64,000 nt of DNA from Glandiceps talaboti (taxonomy: Eukaryota > Hemichordata > Enteropneusta > Spengelidae): positions 3,555,899 to 3,619,898 of the forward strand of contig NC_135567.1 in the NCBI RefSeq assembly GCF_964340395.1. The letters run 5' to 3'. The notes under the pieces are model-generated. The model ran no database searches. It worked only from the letters and a program-made list of their open reading frames with translations, and was not told the DNA's origin. This document shows positions 24,051 to 33,760 of the stretch, piece after piece. Made by a program: the position numbers and the translations under genes. Numbering within the stretch: the stretch's first letter is position 1; every line of letters begins with the position of its first letter.

Positions 24051-27000
24051 AGACTATGCAACTTAAGAATACTCAACTATGTGCTATATTGTGTTCTACA
24101 CAGTTCTAGGACAAATGCCCCCAGACAAATGCCGCCCTGACAAATGCCCCGGACCTATTCCCCCCCCCCCCCCCCCCCCCCGGTAAACTGTCATTGCCTA
24201 TGAATAGAGATTTAAAAAATCCAGATTTTGGGAGTACACTTAAAATATGGTTTTTATCACTTTTATTGTATAACGGATAAATAGACAGCAGATGTTCAAA
24301 AAATGTTGAATTCGACCAAATAAAGCATGCTTTGATTTTATCACTTTTTATTGTATTATTACCAAAAGCGTGCTTATAAAGTGATTTCGGGTGGTGTACT
24401 TATGTTAAAAATGACTTAACTCAAACACAGTCATTGTTATATACACATACACATTTTATTTCAGACATTAGACTGAAATTGTGATGACAATAAAGACAAA
24501 TACAAACAACAAAGTGTGATAAACATGGGATTTGATTTTTAAGTAAGGCAGTTAATAGAAATTACTTATGAGTAGAACTCCAGAATCTTATTGCATAAAT
24601 ACTAAATATTACTATAATATTGAAAACTGGAGGTTGTGGACTTATTCCCCTAAAAATGCCAAGCACATGACAATTCTCGAAATCGGCAACAATTTGTGTA
24701 GAACTCTGGAATCTGATTGCATAAATACTAAGTGATAAAACCATATTTTTCATTTTAAATACACCGCCTGAAATCACATCTTTCAATCGCACTATAGCAG
24801 AAATGCTAAGAAACCCTAAAAAACATGCATATTGATTCTCTTAAGTTACCAATAATATATATCTTAATGAGGATGTAACTTGCTCTCTCTCTCTCTCTTC
24901 CCAACATGTTATCAGTCTTATAAGAATACAACAGTCGTTATAATGCTCTAACAATCTGTGTTTGTGTTATTTATTTATAACCATCCACAATTAAAACAAG
25001 TTCTACCATGGAAGTATCACCAGGATGGTAAACTCCAAACAAATTTGTCTTTACAGATGTCACATACATGTACATATACTGTTATACATGTGCAATCTTA
25101 TTGAATATATATTTTAATGAGCCATTTGTGATAGTTTTGATTAGAATGGAATTCAATGCAAGGATTACATGTCTTGTTAAAACAATATTACAGAGTTTGT
25201 TGCAATACAGAAATGAATCATTTATACCATTCAGGTATCTCCCCTTATACCTCAACGATAATATTACCTTAACTACCATGCTCATAACTAGTGAAATCTC
25301 ACAAAGGTGTAATAGACCATGTATTTGTTGAGAGACTATAACATGAACCAATATGATGAACTGACAAATCCCATTTTAATATAATTACATTATCATTTCA
25401 AATCTAAAAGGGACAGCACCTCCTTCCCTGAGCTTTACCATCTATTTAGTGTAAATGGGTTTGTATATTGACATACAAATGTAATTATCCAAACACTCCA
25501 AAAACTGTCAAATGAACCTTCTTCTTTTTTTTCAACATTTTAAAGACTCAAGCATCACAACTACACCAAAGTCAATTGTTCGTCAGTTAACAGTTACACA
25601 AGCCAATATCAAATGTTGAATACAACTTAAATATGTTTACATTCTTCAGATATTTTGTGATGTAATCTAACAGGATTTCACTTACGCTATGTTTTAATTA
25701 GACATGATAACTGACAAGACTATCTATCATAACATCTCTGTAGACCACAATAACAAAACTATTGGAAAAAAAGTTACAAGTACTGAATACAACTTTTGTC
25801 AGAAGAGCAAAACACTTCCTTGTTAAATAACCAGAAAGAGTTTTGAAAAGAATCAATATCTGTGACCCTGTCATATTCTTACACAGTTTTATAAGAAAGA
25901 GATGACAGTAATATATCATCATTTATTTTGTGTACTATATAATACGCTGAACAACATTCATATGATTTTAGATTTTTTTTTTGCAAGGATCAGTTTCAGA
26001 AGAATAATATATAATCCACTATAAGTGTATACATTAATTTTGACAAATATATCTTGACTAATGATAAAAAAATTATAATATAATGAATGTTCTCTAGCAC
26101 TTTAGGGGAGGGAAGGGACAGGGGAAATCAGGCCTGGACTGTTACGTAAAAGGTGACCCTCCTCAGATTCTGTTGAGCCAAAAGTGTCCTGCCCTAAATT
26201 TCCTTCCTTAAAAATATGGCCCTTCCCCAGTTAAATATTTTTAAAACATGGTTTGAATGCTGTCAGACATGGAAAGGGACTGGAATCAATTGGTTTAAAA
26301 GAAGTAATCCCACTGCTTCCACCACATTGAAAGTTTTAAAGGCATTGGTTATTTCTCCAACTACTACTACCACAGTATATTTGTGTCAACTCATTGCATT
26401 AATCAGTACCTGTGTTTGGATTTCAATGACTGAGTTGCAGGCCAGAACATTAACTCCAAAATACTAGTTGGCTCCAAATGTTGTCATTGGGACTGTCAAC
26501 ATATCTAAACATTATCCCTAATACCTTACCCAACTGTTCCTGTTTTACTCCTGTGAGACCCACTTCTCTCCTCACAACTGATAATTAATTCACTATATGC
26601 CATATGGTTGCCAGCAGCGGTTTGATGATATGGTTTGATATGATATCTAACCCTAAACCAAAATTTAAGGCAACATTGGGTTGTTCATTACCATGGTTAC
26701 AAGGGTGATATAGTAAAAGTGAAATAACAATGCAAAGATAATATTAATTTTTATGGCTCACTAATTGTACCCATACCAACTATATTGTATGGTTAGGCTG
26801 TTTATTACAAGGATGTTATAGTAAAAGTTAAATATGTTTTGAGCACCTCATACCCATAGCTAACTACAATATTATTTGTTGAGGGTCACTAAGTGTTCAC
26901 TTACTGGCTATTTCGCATGGTGTTTGCATACAATGCGGAGCAATAGGATGTCAACAACACAAAATAATGCTAGACTAGACAATACCATTAGTCAAAGTGA

Positions 27001-27054
27001 AATGTGTTGCTCCCCTCATCTCATTTCCTAATATATGGCCCTCCCCAAGAAATG
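24051..27054. other. 3 kb without recognisable genes
   Basis: AT-rich. A 25-bp C-run lies at 24158-24182. Between 24560 and 24740 a segment around GAATCT(T/G)ATTGCATAAATACTAA is duplicated, the copies about 125 bp apart. A (TC)n run lies near 24882-24898. Scattered short open frames have no familiar motif or splice context. Confidence 0.4.
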
Positions 27055-28315
27055 ATTTGTAAAAATACCGCCAATGGCATTGTAGCACAATTGTAGTTTT
27101 TAAAAATGTTTATCCATATGGTAGTCCATGCTAACAATAGGTGTTCATTTGCTGAATGACTACCCAGTTGCCTAGCCAACCATGTTGCTATCTTTGCGAT
27201 ATACGCTATCATTTGGCTGTTACTATGGGCGTTGTCATGTTGTTAGATATATTTGCATACATTTTTGCATTTTTTGTTCACTTGTGTATGAATTCCTGAT
27301 ATTATCTTTGCAAAATATATCATCATTTGGCTGTTGCTATGGGCGTGGTCTTCTTGTTAGACATATTTGCATACATTTTAAAATGTTTATTCATTTATTT
27401 TTCAATTCCTGTTGTTGTCTTTTCAATATACGTGATTATTTGGCTGTTGCTATGGGCGTGGTCTTGTTGCTAGGCAAATTATGTACATTTTTGAATGTTT
27501 ATTCAATCGTGTATTATTCCGTTATCTTTGTGAAATACACGACCGTTTGGATGTTGCTAAGGGCGTGGTCATGGTTGCTAGGGATATTTGCATACATTTT
27601 TTGAATGTTTACTCGCTTGCCTACCAGATGTTATTATTTTTGACCAAAATATACTGCCATTTGGTTGTTGCTAAGGGCGTGGTCATGGTTGCCAGGGCCA
27701 ATTGTGTCAAAATATTTTGAAGGAAATCTGCATAATAACACTTCTAGAAACATCTCACCAAATTTCAGTCTCATTGACCAAGTACTTTGTGAGATAGAAT
27801 TCTTTCACTCAAAATTAACATTTTCACACCTATTTTGCATATCACTCATGACGTCATTGTATCCTTAATATTTCTTCATCTATACATCCCTAGATGCATT
27901 CCCATTAAATTTCAGCCCAATCTGCTCAGTAGTTTTGGAATTATTGATTTTTGACCAAAAAGACACATGTTTAGCCCTAATCACCATGTCATGAACAAAT
28001 CTGATTTTACACACCCCTTAAGAATGTTCCCACCAAATTTCGCACCAATCTGCCCAGGAGTTTCTAAGTTTAAGTTTTTTTTCAACAAAAATCACATTTT
28101 TTTTACCCAAATCACACACCTGTAATGCGATTATTTTCATTTGAACAATTTCCCAACTAGACCCCACAAATAATGTCTCCACCAAATACCAAAGCAATTG
28201 GGTTGGCAGTTTTTGAGTTTAAGTAATCAACACACACACACATACATACACAGACAGACACCACTCCATGCCTATAGCACTACTGAACCTACATTGTAGT
28301 TCAGTTGTACTAAAA
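27055..28315 (+). repeat. Family A, near full-length copy 2
   Basis: It begins AAAAATACCGCCAATGGCAT then TGTAGCACAATTG and ends GTAGTTCAGTTGTACTAAAA. About five tandem GGGCGTGGTC units (27190-27700) are followed by the full tail: TTTTGCATATCACTCATG, CACCAAATTTCGCACCAATC, a CACA run at 28230-28242 and short CAGA. Comparing it with copy 1 at 6450-8025 defines the family at roughly 1.25-1.6 kb, differing mainly in unit number. Confidence 0.8.
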
Positions 28316-28555
28316 AGAGACCCCACCCCCTCCTAATTCCCCCAACCCTCCCCTTATTAATTACTGAAGGCTTCCTAATTTAACTTGTTTCATCCCTAAT
28401 GTTCAATTTAATAAGATTTGTTTTTTAAAACTATATACAATAGAATCTAGTTATCCTGAAACAGCATTCTGGCTTGATATAAATCTTATTCATATTGCTA
28501 CATCTTACTATCACTCACAACAAAAATCCTACCAACATTACTATATGTGGTACAC

Positions 28556-28835
28556 TTTTTTCTGTAATCTTTTCAATATACGTGATTATTTGACAGTTGC
28601 TATAGGTGTGGTCTTGTTGCTAGGCAAATTTACAAACATTTTATTGAATGTTTATTCAATTGTGTGTTATTCCGTTATCTTCGTGAAATATATGACAGTT
28701 TGGAATTATTGATTTTTGACCAAAATGACACATGTTTAGCCCTAATCATCATGTCATGAACAAATCTGACTTTACACACCCCTTAAGAATGTTCCCACCA
28801 AATTTCGCACCAATCTGCCCAGTAGTTTCTACTGG
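28556..28835 (+). repeat. Family A internal-deletion fragment
   Basis: One GGTGTGGTC unit (28565-28640) is joined to mid-tail sequence (ATCATGTCATGAACAAATC, CACCAAATTTCGCACCAATC). It stops at CAGTAGTTTCT. It is the last repeat copy before the intronless gene block. Confidence 0.65.
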
Positions 28836-29021
28836 ACACAGAAAGTTTTTTGGAAATCTTTAAAAAACCCCGATTTTGACATCTTGAAAAAGACCCTTTA
28901 AAATACGCCACCCAGGGACCCACTACATCACTGTGGCATACTATGTATACATATTTATCTTACGGTTGGTGTTTTGAGACGAAACAAAAATTAAAAGTAG
29001 AGAGTTTCTTTGTTTCTTTGT

Positions 29022-29027
29022 TTTATT
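29022..29027 (-). terminator. Poly(A) signal for the 460-residue gene
   Basis: AATAAA on the minus strand, about 50 bases after the stop codon at 29079-29081. It is a normal distance for the 3' end of a compact transcript. It may also serve the upstream minus-strand genes of the block if they share a 3' end. Confidence 0.65.
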
Positions 29028-29078
29028 AACAATAAAGCTTTAATTACAACTAAAACAAATACATATTTCATACTATCT

Positions 29079-30461
29079 CTAGAAAGTTTGCGAAAGTGCT
29101 GTGTAGACTGGGTCATCCAGGTAAAGTGAACATGATTGCTGTGTGTCACATTTCAACTCTGTCAATTCCTTGTGAAGTGCTTCGCTTTTGTCTTTGTGGG
29201 ACTGTAATTCATCCATAAGAGACTTGATTTTGTCTCTGAGAAGATTTGCCATTTGGCTACTACGACAATGTGTCATGTGGAAATCGTGAACAATGCTGAC
29301 GAGAGGATAACCTTGTGAAGTTTTGGCTATTGCCATGATCTCGGAAAGACTTTCTTTGTTGGCTGCAGTGAGTGGTTTAGACATTTTCTGAATAAGGCAG
29401 TTTTTCAGAAAGGCTAATTCTTGGTCACTGGCCACCATTCTGTCTTGTGAAGCGTGTGGTGAGGTCATATCAGGTGATTTTTTTCTCTTTCTCTTACATG
29501 CAGAGGACACGGTGTCAATATTGAACAAGTCGTTGGCACACCAGGCACCAGGCAGACACTTTGCCAAGGCAGTTATCATGTAGGCGATTACGGAGTTTCC
29601 ATATGTATCATACTGGTCAGCCTTTGTTTTTTTCTGGTCTGCGTGTGACTTTGTAAGGAACCTTGTTTTGAATGTAGCTACCGTGTTGTTATCTATGTCT
29701 GATGGAGAACAGAACACTGTAGGTGCTGCAAAACGCCTCTTCCATTTGTTGTTGATAAATCGGACAGAAAAATGATTCGGCGCTACTTTGTTCTGGTAAG
29801 ACAGCTGCAGGATGTTGCATTTTGGTAAGCATGTGTTGGCCATCTCGAAAGCAAACTTTTCTCTCTCGAGGAGTTTGTATATCTTGAACCAGTAGACCAG
29901 TCCAGTGTACCTTCTACCATTATGATTCAATAGGTACATCTTGCTGTTGTCTGTAAATTCTTTTGAACAGTCTGGGTCAAACAAAATCACAATGCCAAGT
30001 CGAGCAGCAACGAAACGACATTGGTAATGGGTCATGGGGAAGAGATCTAAAACTGGTGGATCTCCACGTGTCTTGTTTACGAAGTCGCCCACCTTTGACA
30101 TTTTTTTAGACGACATTGAAACATGTTTTGGATTCACCGAGTGATGCAATTTATTGTGCATTGACCTACGTTGTTTTGGCGTCATGAGCTTGATGTTTGA
30201 GTTGTGAACTTGTGCCTCGATTAGTTTCCAAGCCTCGGATGATAAACACACTGTGTATGTTTCCGAACCTTGTAGTTTGGCAAGACAAGGAATGTTGTAA
30301 AGTCTCCTGCCTTGAATAGCCGATGATGACATGAATGCTTTAATTGATTTCTCCAGAGGCATTATTTTGTCAGAATCAGCTTTGGTGAACATGTTCACCA
30401 CATGATCGAAAGCCCCTGTGATGTTAAGTTCGGGGTTTGGACTAGCCGATGCCATTTCCAT
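29079..30461 (-). CDS. Unassigned 460-residue protein with basic cluster and C-terminal coiled coil
   Basis: Intronless frame from ATG (MEMASASP) to TAG; the two methionines at 1 and 3 are both possible starts. I do not recognise the family. Visible features: a basic nuclear-localisation-type cluster CKRKRKKSPD near residue 330, and a charged heptad-like helix near residues 405-440 (LLRDKIKSLMDELQSHKDKS and on) that should form a coiled coil. There is no signal peptide or membrane segment. It is the last gene of the minus-strand series (518, 431, 71, 460 residues). It starts 87 bases beyond the stop of the small glycoprotein and has its own AATAAA downstream. A nuclear DNA- or chromatin-associated role is only an inference. 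Confidence 0.85.
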   Translation of the reverse strand: MEMASASPNPELNITGAFDHVVNMFTKADSDKIMPLEKSIKAFMSSSAIQGRRLYNIPCLAKLQGSETYTVCLSSEAWKLIEAQVHNSNIKLMTPKQRRSMHNKLHHSVNPKHVSMSSKKMSKVGDFVNKTRGDPPVLDLFPMTHYQCRFVAARLGIVILFDPDCSKEFTDNSKMYLLNHNGRRYTGLVYWFKIYKLLEREKFAFEMANTCLPKCNILQLSYQNKVAPNHFSVRFINNKWKRRFAAPTVFCSPSDIDNNTVATFKTRFLTKSHADQKKTKADQYDTYGNSVIAYMITALAKCLPGAWCANDLFNIDTVSSACKRKRKKSPDMTSPHASQDRMVASDQELAFLKNCLIQKMSKPLTAANKESLSEIMAIAKTSQGYPLVSIVHDFHMTHCRSSQMANLLRDKIKSLMDELQSHKDKSEALHKELTELKCDTQQSCSLYLDDPVYTALSQTF

Positions 30462-30548
30462 CGTTTTGACTGACTTGAAATTGCAGAAAAGAACTCATTT
30501 ATAGTATTTTATTAGTGACGTTTTATTTTTAGGCTCGTTCTTAACAGG

Positions 30549-30764
30549 CTACGTAAGATTCATTGTGTTAACAGTGGTGTTTATCAATAAACCAGTTTTA
30601 CGTATTGGGTGAAAAAGGGTAGGAGGGAAGTCGAGTTGCATCCAGTAACTGGTATGGTTTGTTGAAAAGACAATTGCCAAAGGCGTGACTCCTTCAATTT
30701 CAATCCCTTTAATCAAACAGCAGCCCAAGACCATTAACAATATCACAATCCCGTACTTTATCAT
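30549..30764 (-). CDS. Small secreted or membrane glycoprotein, 71 residues
   Basis: The frame is open further upstream, but the first ATG is at 30764, giving MIKYGIVILLMVLGCCLIKG at the N-terminus. This is a hydrophobic stretch after one Lys, typical of a signal peptide or signal anchor. Three N-glycosylation sequons follow (NHT, NTT and NLT, the last at the extreme C-terminus). With this start it lies only 11 bases after the stop of the 431-residue gene, on the same strand, so expression may rely on its own start site or on a shared transcript. Small type I or secreted glycoproteins are common in large DNA viruses; no homologue is recognised. The short length keeps confidence moderate. Confidence 0.6.
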   Translation of the reverse strand: MIKYGIVILLMVLGCCLIKGIEIEGVTPLAIVFSTNHTSYWMQLDFPPTLFHPIRKTGLLINTTVNTMNLT

Positions 30765-30775
30765 ATCGTATTCGA

Positions 30776-32071
30776 TTAGAGAATACAACACCAAGTATGA
30801 AAGAAGCTGCTGGTCGTGTTTGATGCTGGTGAAAACTGAGATTGTATTTCAACTGCTTTGCTTTCCTCGAGTACAACGTTTATAGGTTCTCTTGATTGAT
30901 GTCTTTTCTTTGCAATTGGTTTCAACACTATCTCTTTATCCTTGAACGATTTGGAGTAGTTTCGATATGCAAAAAGCGACACAAGGTTATCAATATGGTC
31001 TAATAAACTGTCATTGCTCTCACTTGTTTTGGCGTCCTCGTGTTGGCACTGCTGAAACAGGACGTGTGACATGACAACACAGTTGGCGTCGTTTTCGTGT
31101 AAGTGCGCCCTCTCTGAACCCATCATGAAGTGGTCATCCAGCAGACGTGCAATGTGATCGTTTGTTCCACTTTTCAGAGCTCTCAGTACAGAAGGCTGTA
31201 GTAATTTGAGTTTCGAGACATCGTCCGAACTGAATTTGACAAGAGAAGATTCTGTAGACACGTCAGAGGTGGGTAAACACAATACTGCCATTACCTTTTT
31301 CAAAAGGGACAAAGTTCCATCTTTGTGTGCCACCAAACTGTTTAAGTAGTCCACATACTTTTGTCTTTTCGTCATTGGATTGAGAAACGACAGACAGTTG
31401 TCCTTGAGGAATTCATTGACTCTTTTGTAGGTTTTATCGAAACGGATGTACAGTTTGACTAAGTCACAATCTATGTCTATGGCTGCATTCACAGCATTCA
31501 CCAGATGTTGCACTTCGCAGGTGACGTAATGTAAAGCAAACAAGCCGGTGAAAAAGTTCCCAGAAAGCCATTTGGGTAGTGACGATTTTTTGCGACTAAC
31601 GGCAAACAAGTTTCGTCTGTTTTCACTGGTGGTAAACATACTTATGCTAACTGTTTGAATGTCTGCACGTAACTGTTGGAGTGAAAACTCGATGATTTCC
31701 TTCCATCTTTTCATCTGATTGACGTCCACTGTGGGGATGTTTTGGTTGAAATAGATACACATTTTCCTAAGAGTCCTCATAAGAATTTCGAAAAACGGGT
31801 TGTCACTGACATACTTTTTGCCATCGAATGTCCAAGAAAACACGTAGTTGTCAAACTGTTCATACTTGACATAATTTGTCCAATCCCCAGAAGTGGTTTC
31901 TGTAAAACATGTGTAAAGGAGCTCTTCGTTGTCTGTGTCACTCAACAAGACACATGTTTCTTCTTTCTTCTCACACAAACTCAATTTGACCAGTGTCTCC
32001 CATTCCTGATAGTTGGATTTTGTAGGCAAGGGACCAAACACGACCTGATGTGACTGTCGCAGAAGATCCAT
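30776..32071 (-). CDS. Unassigned 431-residue protein ending in a CaaX box (CCIL)
   Basis: Intronless frame from ATG at 32071 to TAA. The family is not recognised. The last four residues are C-C-I-L, a CaaX prenylation motif with a neighbouring Cys that could be palmitoylated; a terminal Leu usually favours geranylgeranylation. There is no signal peptide, so the predicted protein would be cytosolic and lipid-anchored to membranes. The body is mostly helical with several Cys and Asp/Glu-rich turns. It starts 25 bases after the stop of the 518-residue gene on the same strand, separated by a T-run. This tight tandem packing without introns is unlike animal genes. A membrane-associated structural or signalling role is inference. 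Confidence 0.85.
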   Translation of the reverse strand: MDLLRQSHQVVFGPLPTKSNYQEWETLVKLSLCEKKEETCVLLSDTDNEELLYTCFTETTSGDWTNYVKYEQFDNYVFSWTFDGKKYVSDNPFFEILMRTLRKMCIYFNQNIPTVDVNQMKRWKEIIEFSLQQLRADIQTVSISMFTTSENRRNLFAVSRKKSSLPKWLSGNFFTGLFALHYVTCEVQHLVNAVNAAIDIDCDLVKLYIRFDKTYKRVNEFLKDNCLSFLNPMTKRQKYVDYLNSLVAHKDGTLSLLKKVMAVLCLPTSDVSTESSLVKFSSDDVSKLKLLQPSVLRALKSGTNDHIARLLDDHFMMGSERAHLHENDANCVVMSHVLFQQCQHEDAKTSESNDSLLDHIDNLVSLFAYRNYSKSFKDKEIVLKPIAKKRHQSREPINVVLEESKAVEIQSQFSPASNTTSSFFHTWCCIL

Positions 32072-32096
32072 GGTTCTTGCACAATTTTTTTTTTTT

Positions 32097-33653
32097 TTAC
32101 TTTACCAATTGATTGTTAATGCTAGCAGTTATACGAAAAAATTTAAAAGAGTTCGGTAGGAGTTCGTAACATTTTGTTGAAGTGCTCAGTTGCTTTCTCC
32201 ATAAACTGTCTTCTATTTGGCAGTGACTGAAGGTGTCACACGAACCATAGAATTGCATGTAGGGTGACAGGTATTCTCTGTCTTTTCCTCTCTTGTTTGT
32301 TTTGTAATCCGAAAAAAGGGTCGGTATAGGAAGTGGCAGCTGTTTTGATGCAAGTGCTAGGTATCTTTTGAATTCGTCCTGAGACACGCGAGGAAAGTGT
32401 TTTTTCACCTGCCACAAGGAGCCACTGGATTTTACAATAGTCACGTGACAAGGAACTTCGTCATCGTCGTCGAGGTAATAAAGTCGTGTGTATTTGTCAC
32501 CCTTGTTCCAGGGCACAGCTGTGTAAGCCCTACTGGTTATACTACTTTTCAGTGTCTGGAATAGATGGTTGGTGAAATTGTGATCTCGATCATCATCGTA
32601 CACGTAATCGTCCAAGAGACTCTTGACAAAAATGTGTCGTCCATCCACAACGTCTATTTTTTCATCCCCCTTTTGAATGGCTGCTATAATGTGCCTTCTA
32701 ATTAAGCAGGGGAATATATTTTTACTGTGGTCAAGAGAGGAAACGATTTCGACAATGGCTGGCATGAAATCGTTGTATGAATTTTTAAATTCTTCACTGC
32801 GATATTTCAGGCGATAAATAACAAGCAGCATTTCATATACAAAAAGGCATTTTCCAACAAGGCTTCCCGAATACGAGCCGTTAGCTTTAACGATATCAAG
32901 AAGGGGATCGTAAACTGCCTCAGAATGGGTTATTGTCGGTGACATGTGTGCAATTATTGCCACGGCACACAATAGTTTCGATGCCATGTTCGTGTTGTCT
33001 GTTAAAATGTACACCTCTCTGCTCAACACCAAACACAGGTCAAGAAAATCTGTCAGTGAATCTACAGGAAACTGCCAACGAGATTGTGACCGTATATTGG
33101 CCAAGTACAGTGTTGTAAACATTGGCAAGACTACTGAACAGGCAGTTACTCTGTATGAGTTTTCAACAACGTTTTCTGTTGTCATGTCCTGAAGTAACTG
33201 AAAGGACATACGTGTAACCATTTCTTTCTCCAATAGACGATAACGTTGTAATAGTATACCTGACCCAACGAAATCAAAGGAGATTTCTTGAGAGGGACCA
33301 CTAAAACGAGAAGGTGTTATTTGTAGGAGGTTTCGAGTGAATAAATCAATGGTAAAAATCTCTTTTTCCTTTCTTTTCACCAGAGTCCAGCGATCAATGA
33401 TACCACCGGACTTGCACCTTAAAACGTTTCTGGTCCTCGTGTACAAATGCACAAAGAGCAAACTCGTTCCTCTGGCCAAAGAATGTCCCAAATCGAAAGT
33501 TGCTTCGTATGAATAGATGAGTTTGTTTTGAGGCGCGTGGCCACTGTCTGTCAGTGGATGTATCACTGGCCATTGGGTTTCTCTGCTGTACACAGACAAG
33601 TGAGTCAATGGCTCTACAGACCGTACAACAAAAGTGATGTAGGTGAATGACAT
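32097..33653 (-). CDS. Unassigned 518-residue protein
   Basis: Intronless frame from ATG at 33653 (MSFTYITFVVRSVEPL) to TAG/TAA near 32097. The N-terminal 150 residues look beta-rich; the middle (about 190-330) has several hydrophobic helices without a clear membrane segment. An acidic DDD/DDDDE patch lies near residues 350-400. No catalytic motif or family signature is recognised. It heads the minus-strand series and diverges from the 933-residue gene across a 107-base interval that must hold promoters for both. Sole reasons to trust it: length, ATG, compact placement, and coding-like composition. Structural prediction would be the route to a function. Confidence 0.85.
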   Translation of the reverse strand: MSFTYITFVVRSVEPLTHLSVYSRETQWPVIHPLTDSGHAPQNKLIYSYEATFDLGHSLARGTSLLFVHLYTRTRNVLRCKSGGIIDRWTLVKRKEKEIFTIDLFTRNLLQITPSRFSGPSQEISFDFVGSGILLQRYRLLEKEMVTRMSFQLLQDMTTENVVENSYRVTACSVVLPMFTTLYLANIRSQSRWQFPVDSLTDFLDLCLVLSREVYILTDNTNMASKLLCAVAIIAHMSPTITHSEAVYDPLLDIVKANGSYSGSLVGKCLFVYEMLLVIYRLKYRSEEFKNSYNDFMPAIVEIVSSLDHSKNIFPCLIRRHIIAAIQKGDEKIDVVDGRHIFVKSLLDDYVYDDDRDHNFTNHLFQTLKSSITSRAYTAVPWNKGDKYTRLYYLDDDDEVPCHVTIVKSSGSLWQVKKHFPRVSQDEFKRYLALASKQLPLPIPTLFSDYKTNKRGKDREYLSPYMQFYGSCDTFSHCQIEDSLWRKQLSTSTKCYELLPNSFKFFRITASINNQLVK

Positions 33654-33760
33654 GTTTATTTCTGTTTAGAATTAAGCTTCGCCGGCCGTTATTGCAATTG
33701 TTTACATTTACGACTTGGTCATTGTGCTAATATACAATTGTCATAGAGGAGTGTGTAAAA
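33654..33760. promoter_or_regulatory. Divergent promoter region between the 518- and 933-residue genes
   Basis: Only 107 bases separate the two start codons. On the plus strand TAATATAC at about 33728-33735 could serve as a TATA-like element about 25-30 bases before the start codon of the 933-residue gene. A CGCCGGCCG patch at 33678-33688 stands out in otherwise AT-rich DNA. Transcription start sites cannot be located from sequence alone. Confidence 0.5.

Noticed and set aside
26216-26467. 83-residue plus-strand frame
   Set aside because: No ATG context, domain, splice or neighbour evidence; length is within chance for the region.
30765-30794. Longer 81-residue form of the small glycoprotein
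   Set aside because: The extra ten codons have no ATG; the first ATG is at 30764 and gives a better signal-peptide start.
31742-33192. Plus-strand frames of 60-103 residues inside the minus-strand genes
   Set aside because: They are antisense shadows of the 431- and 518-residue coding regions.
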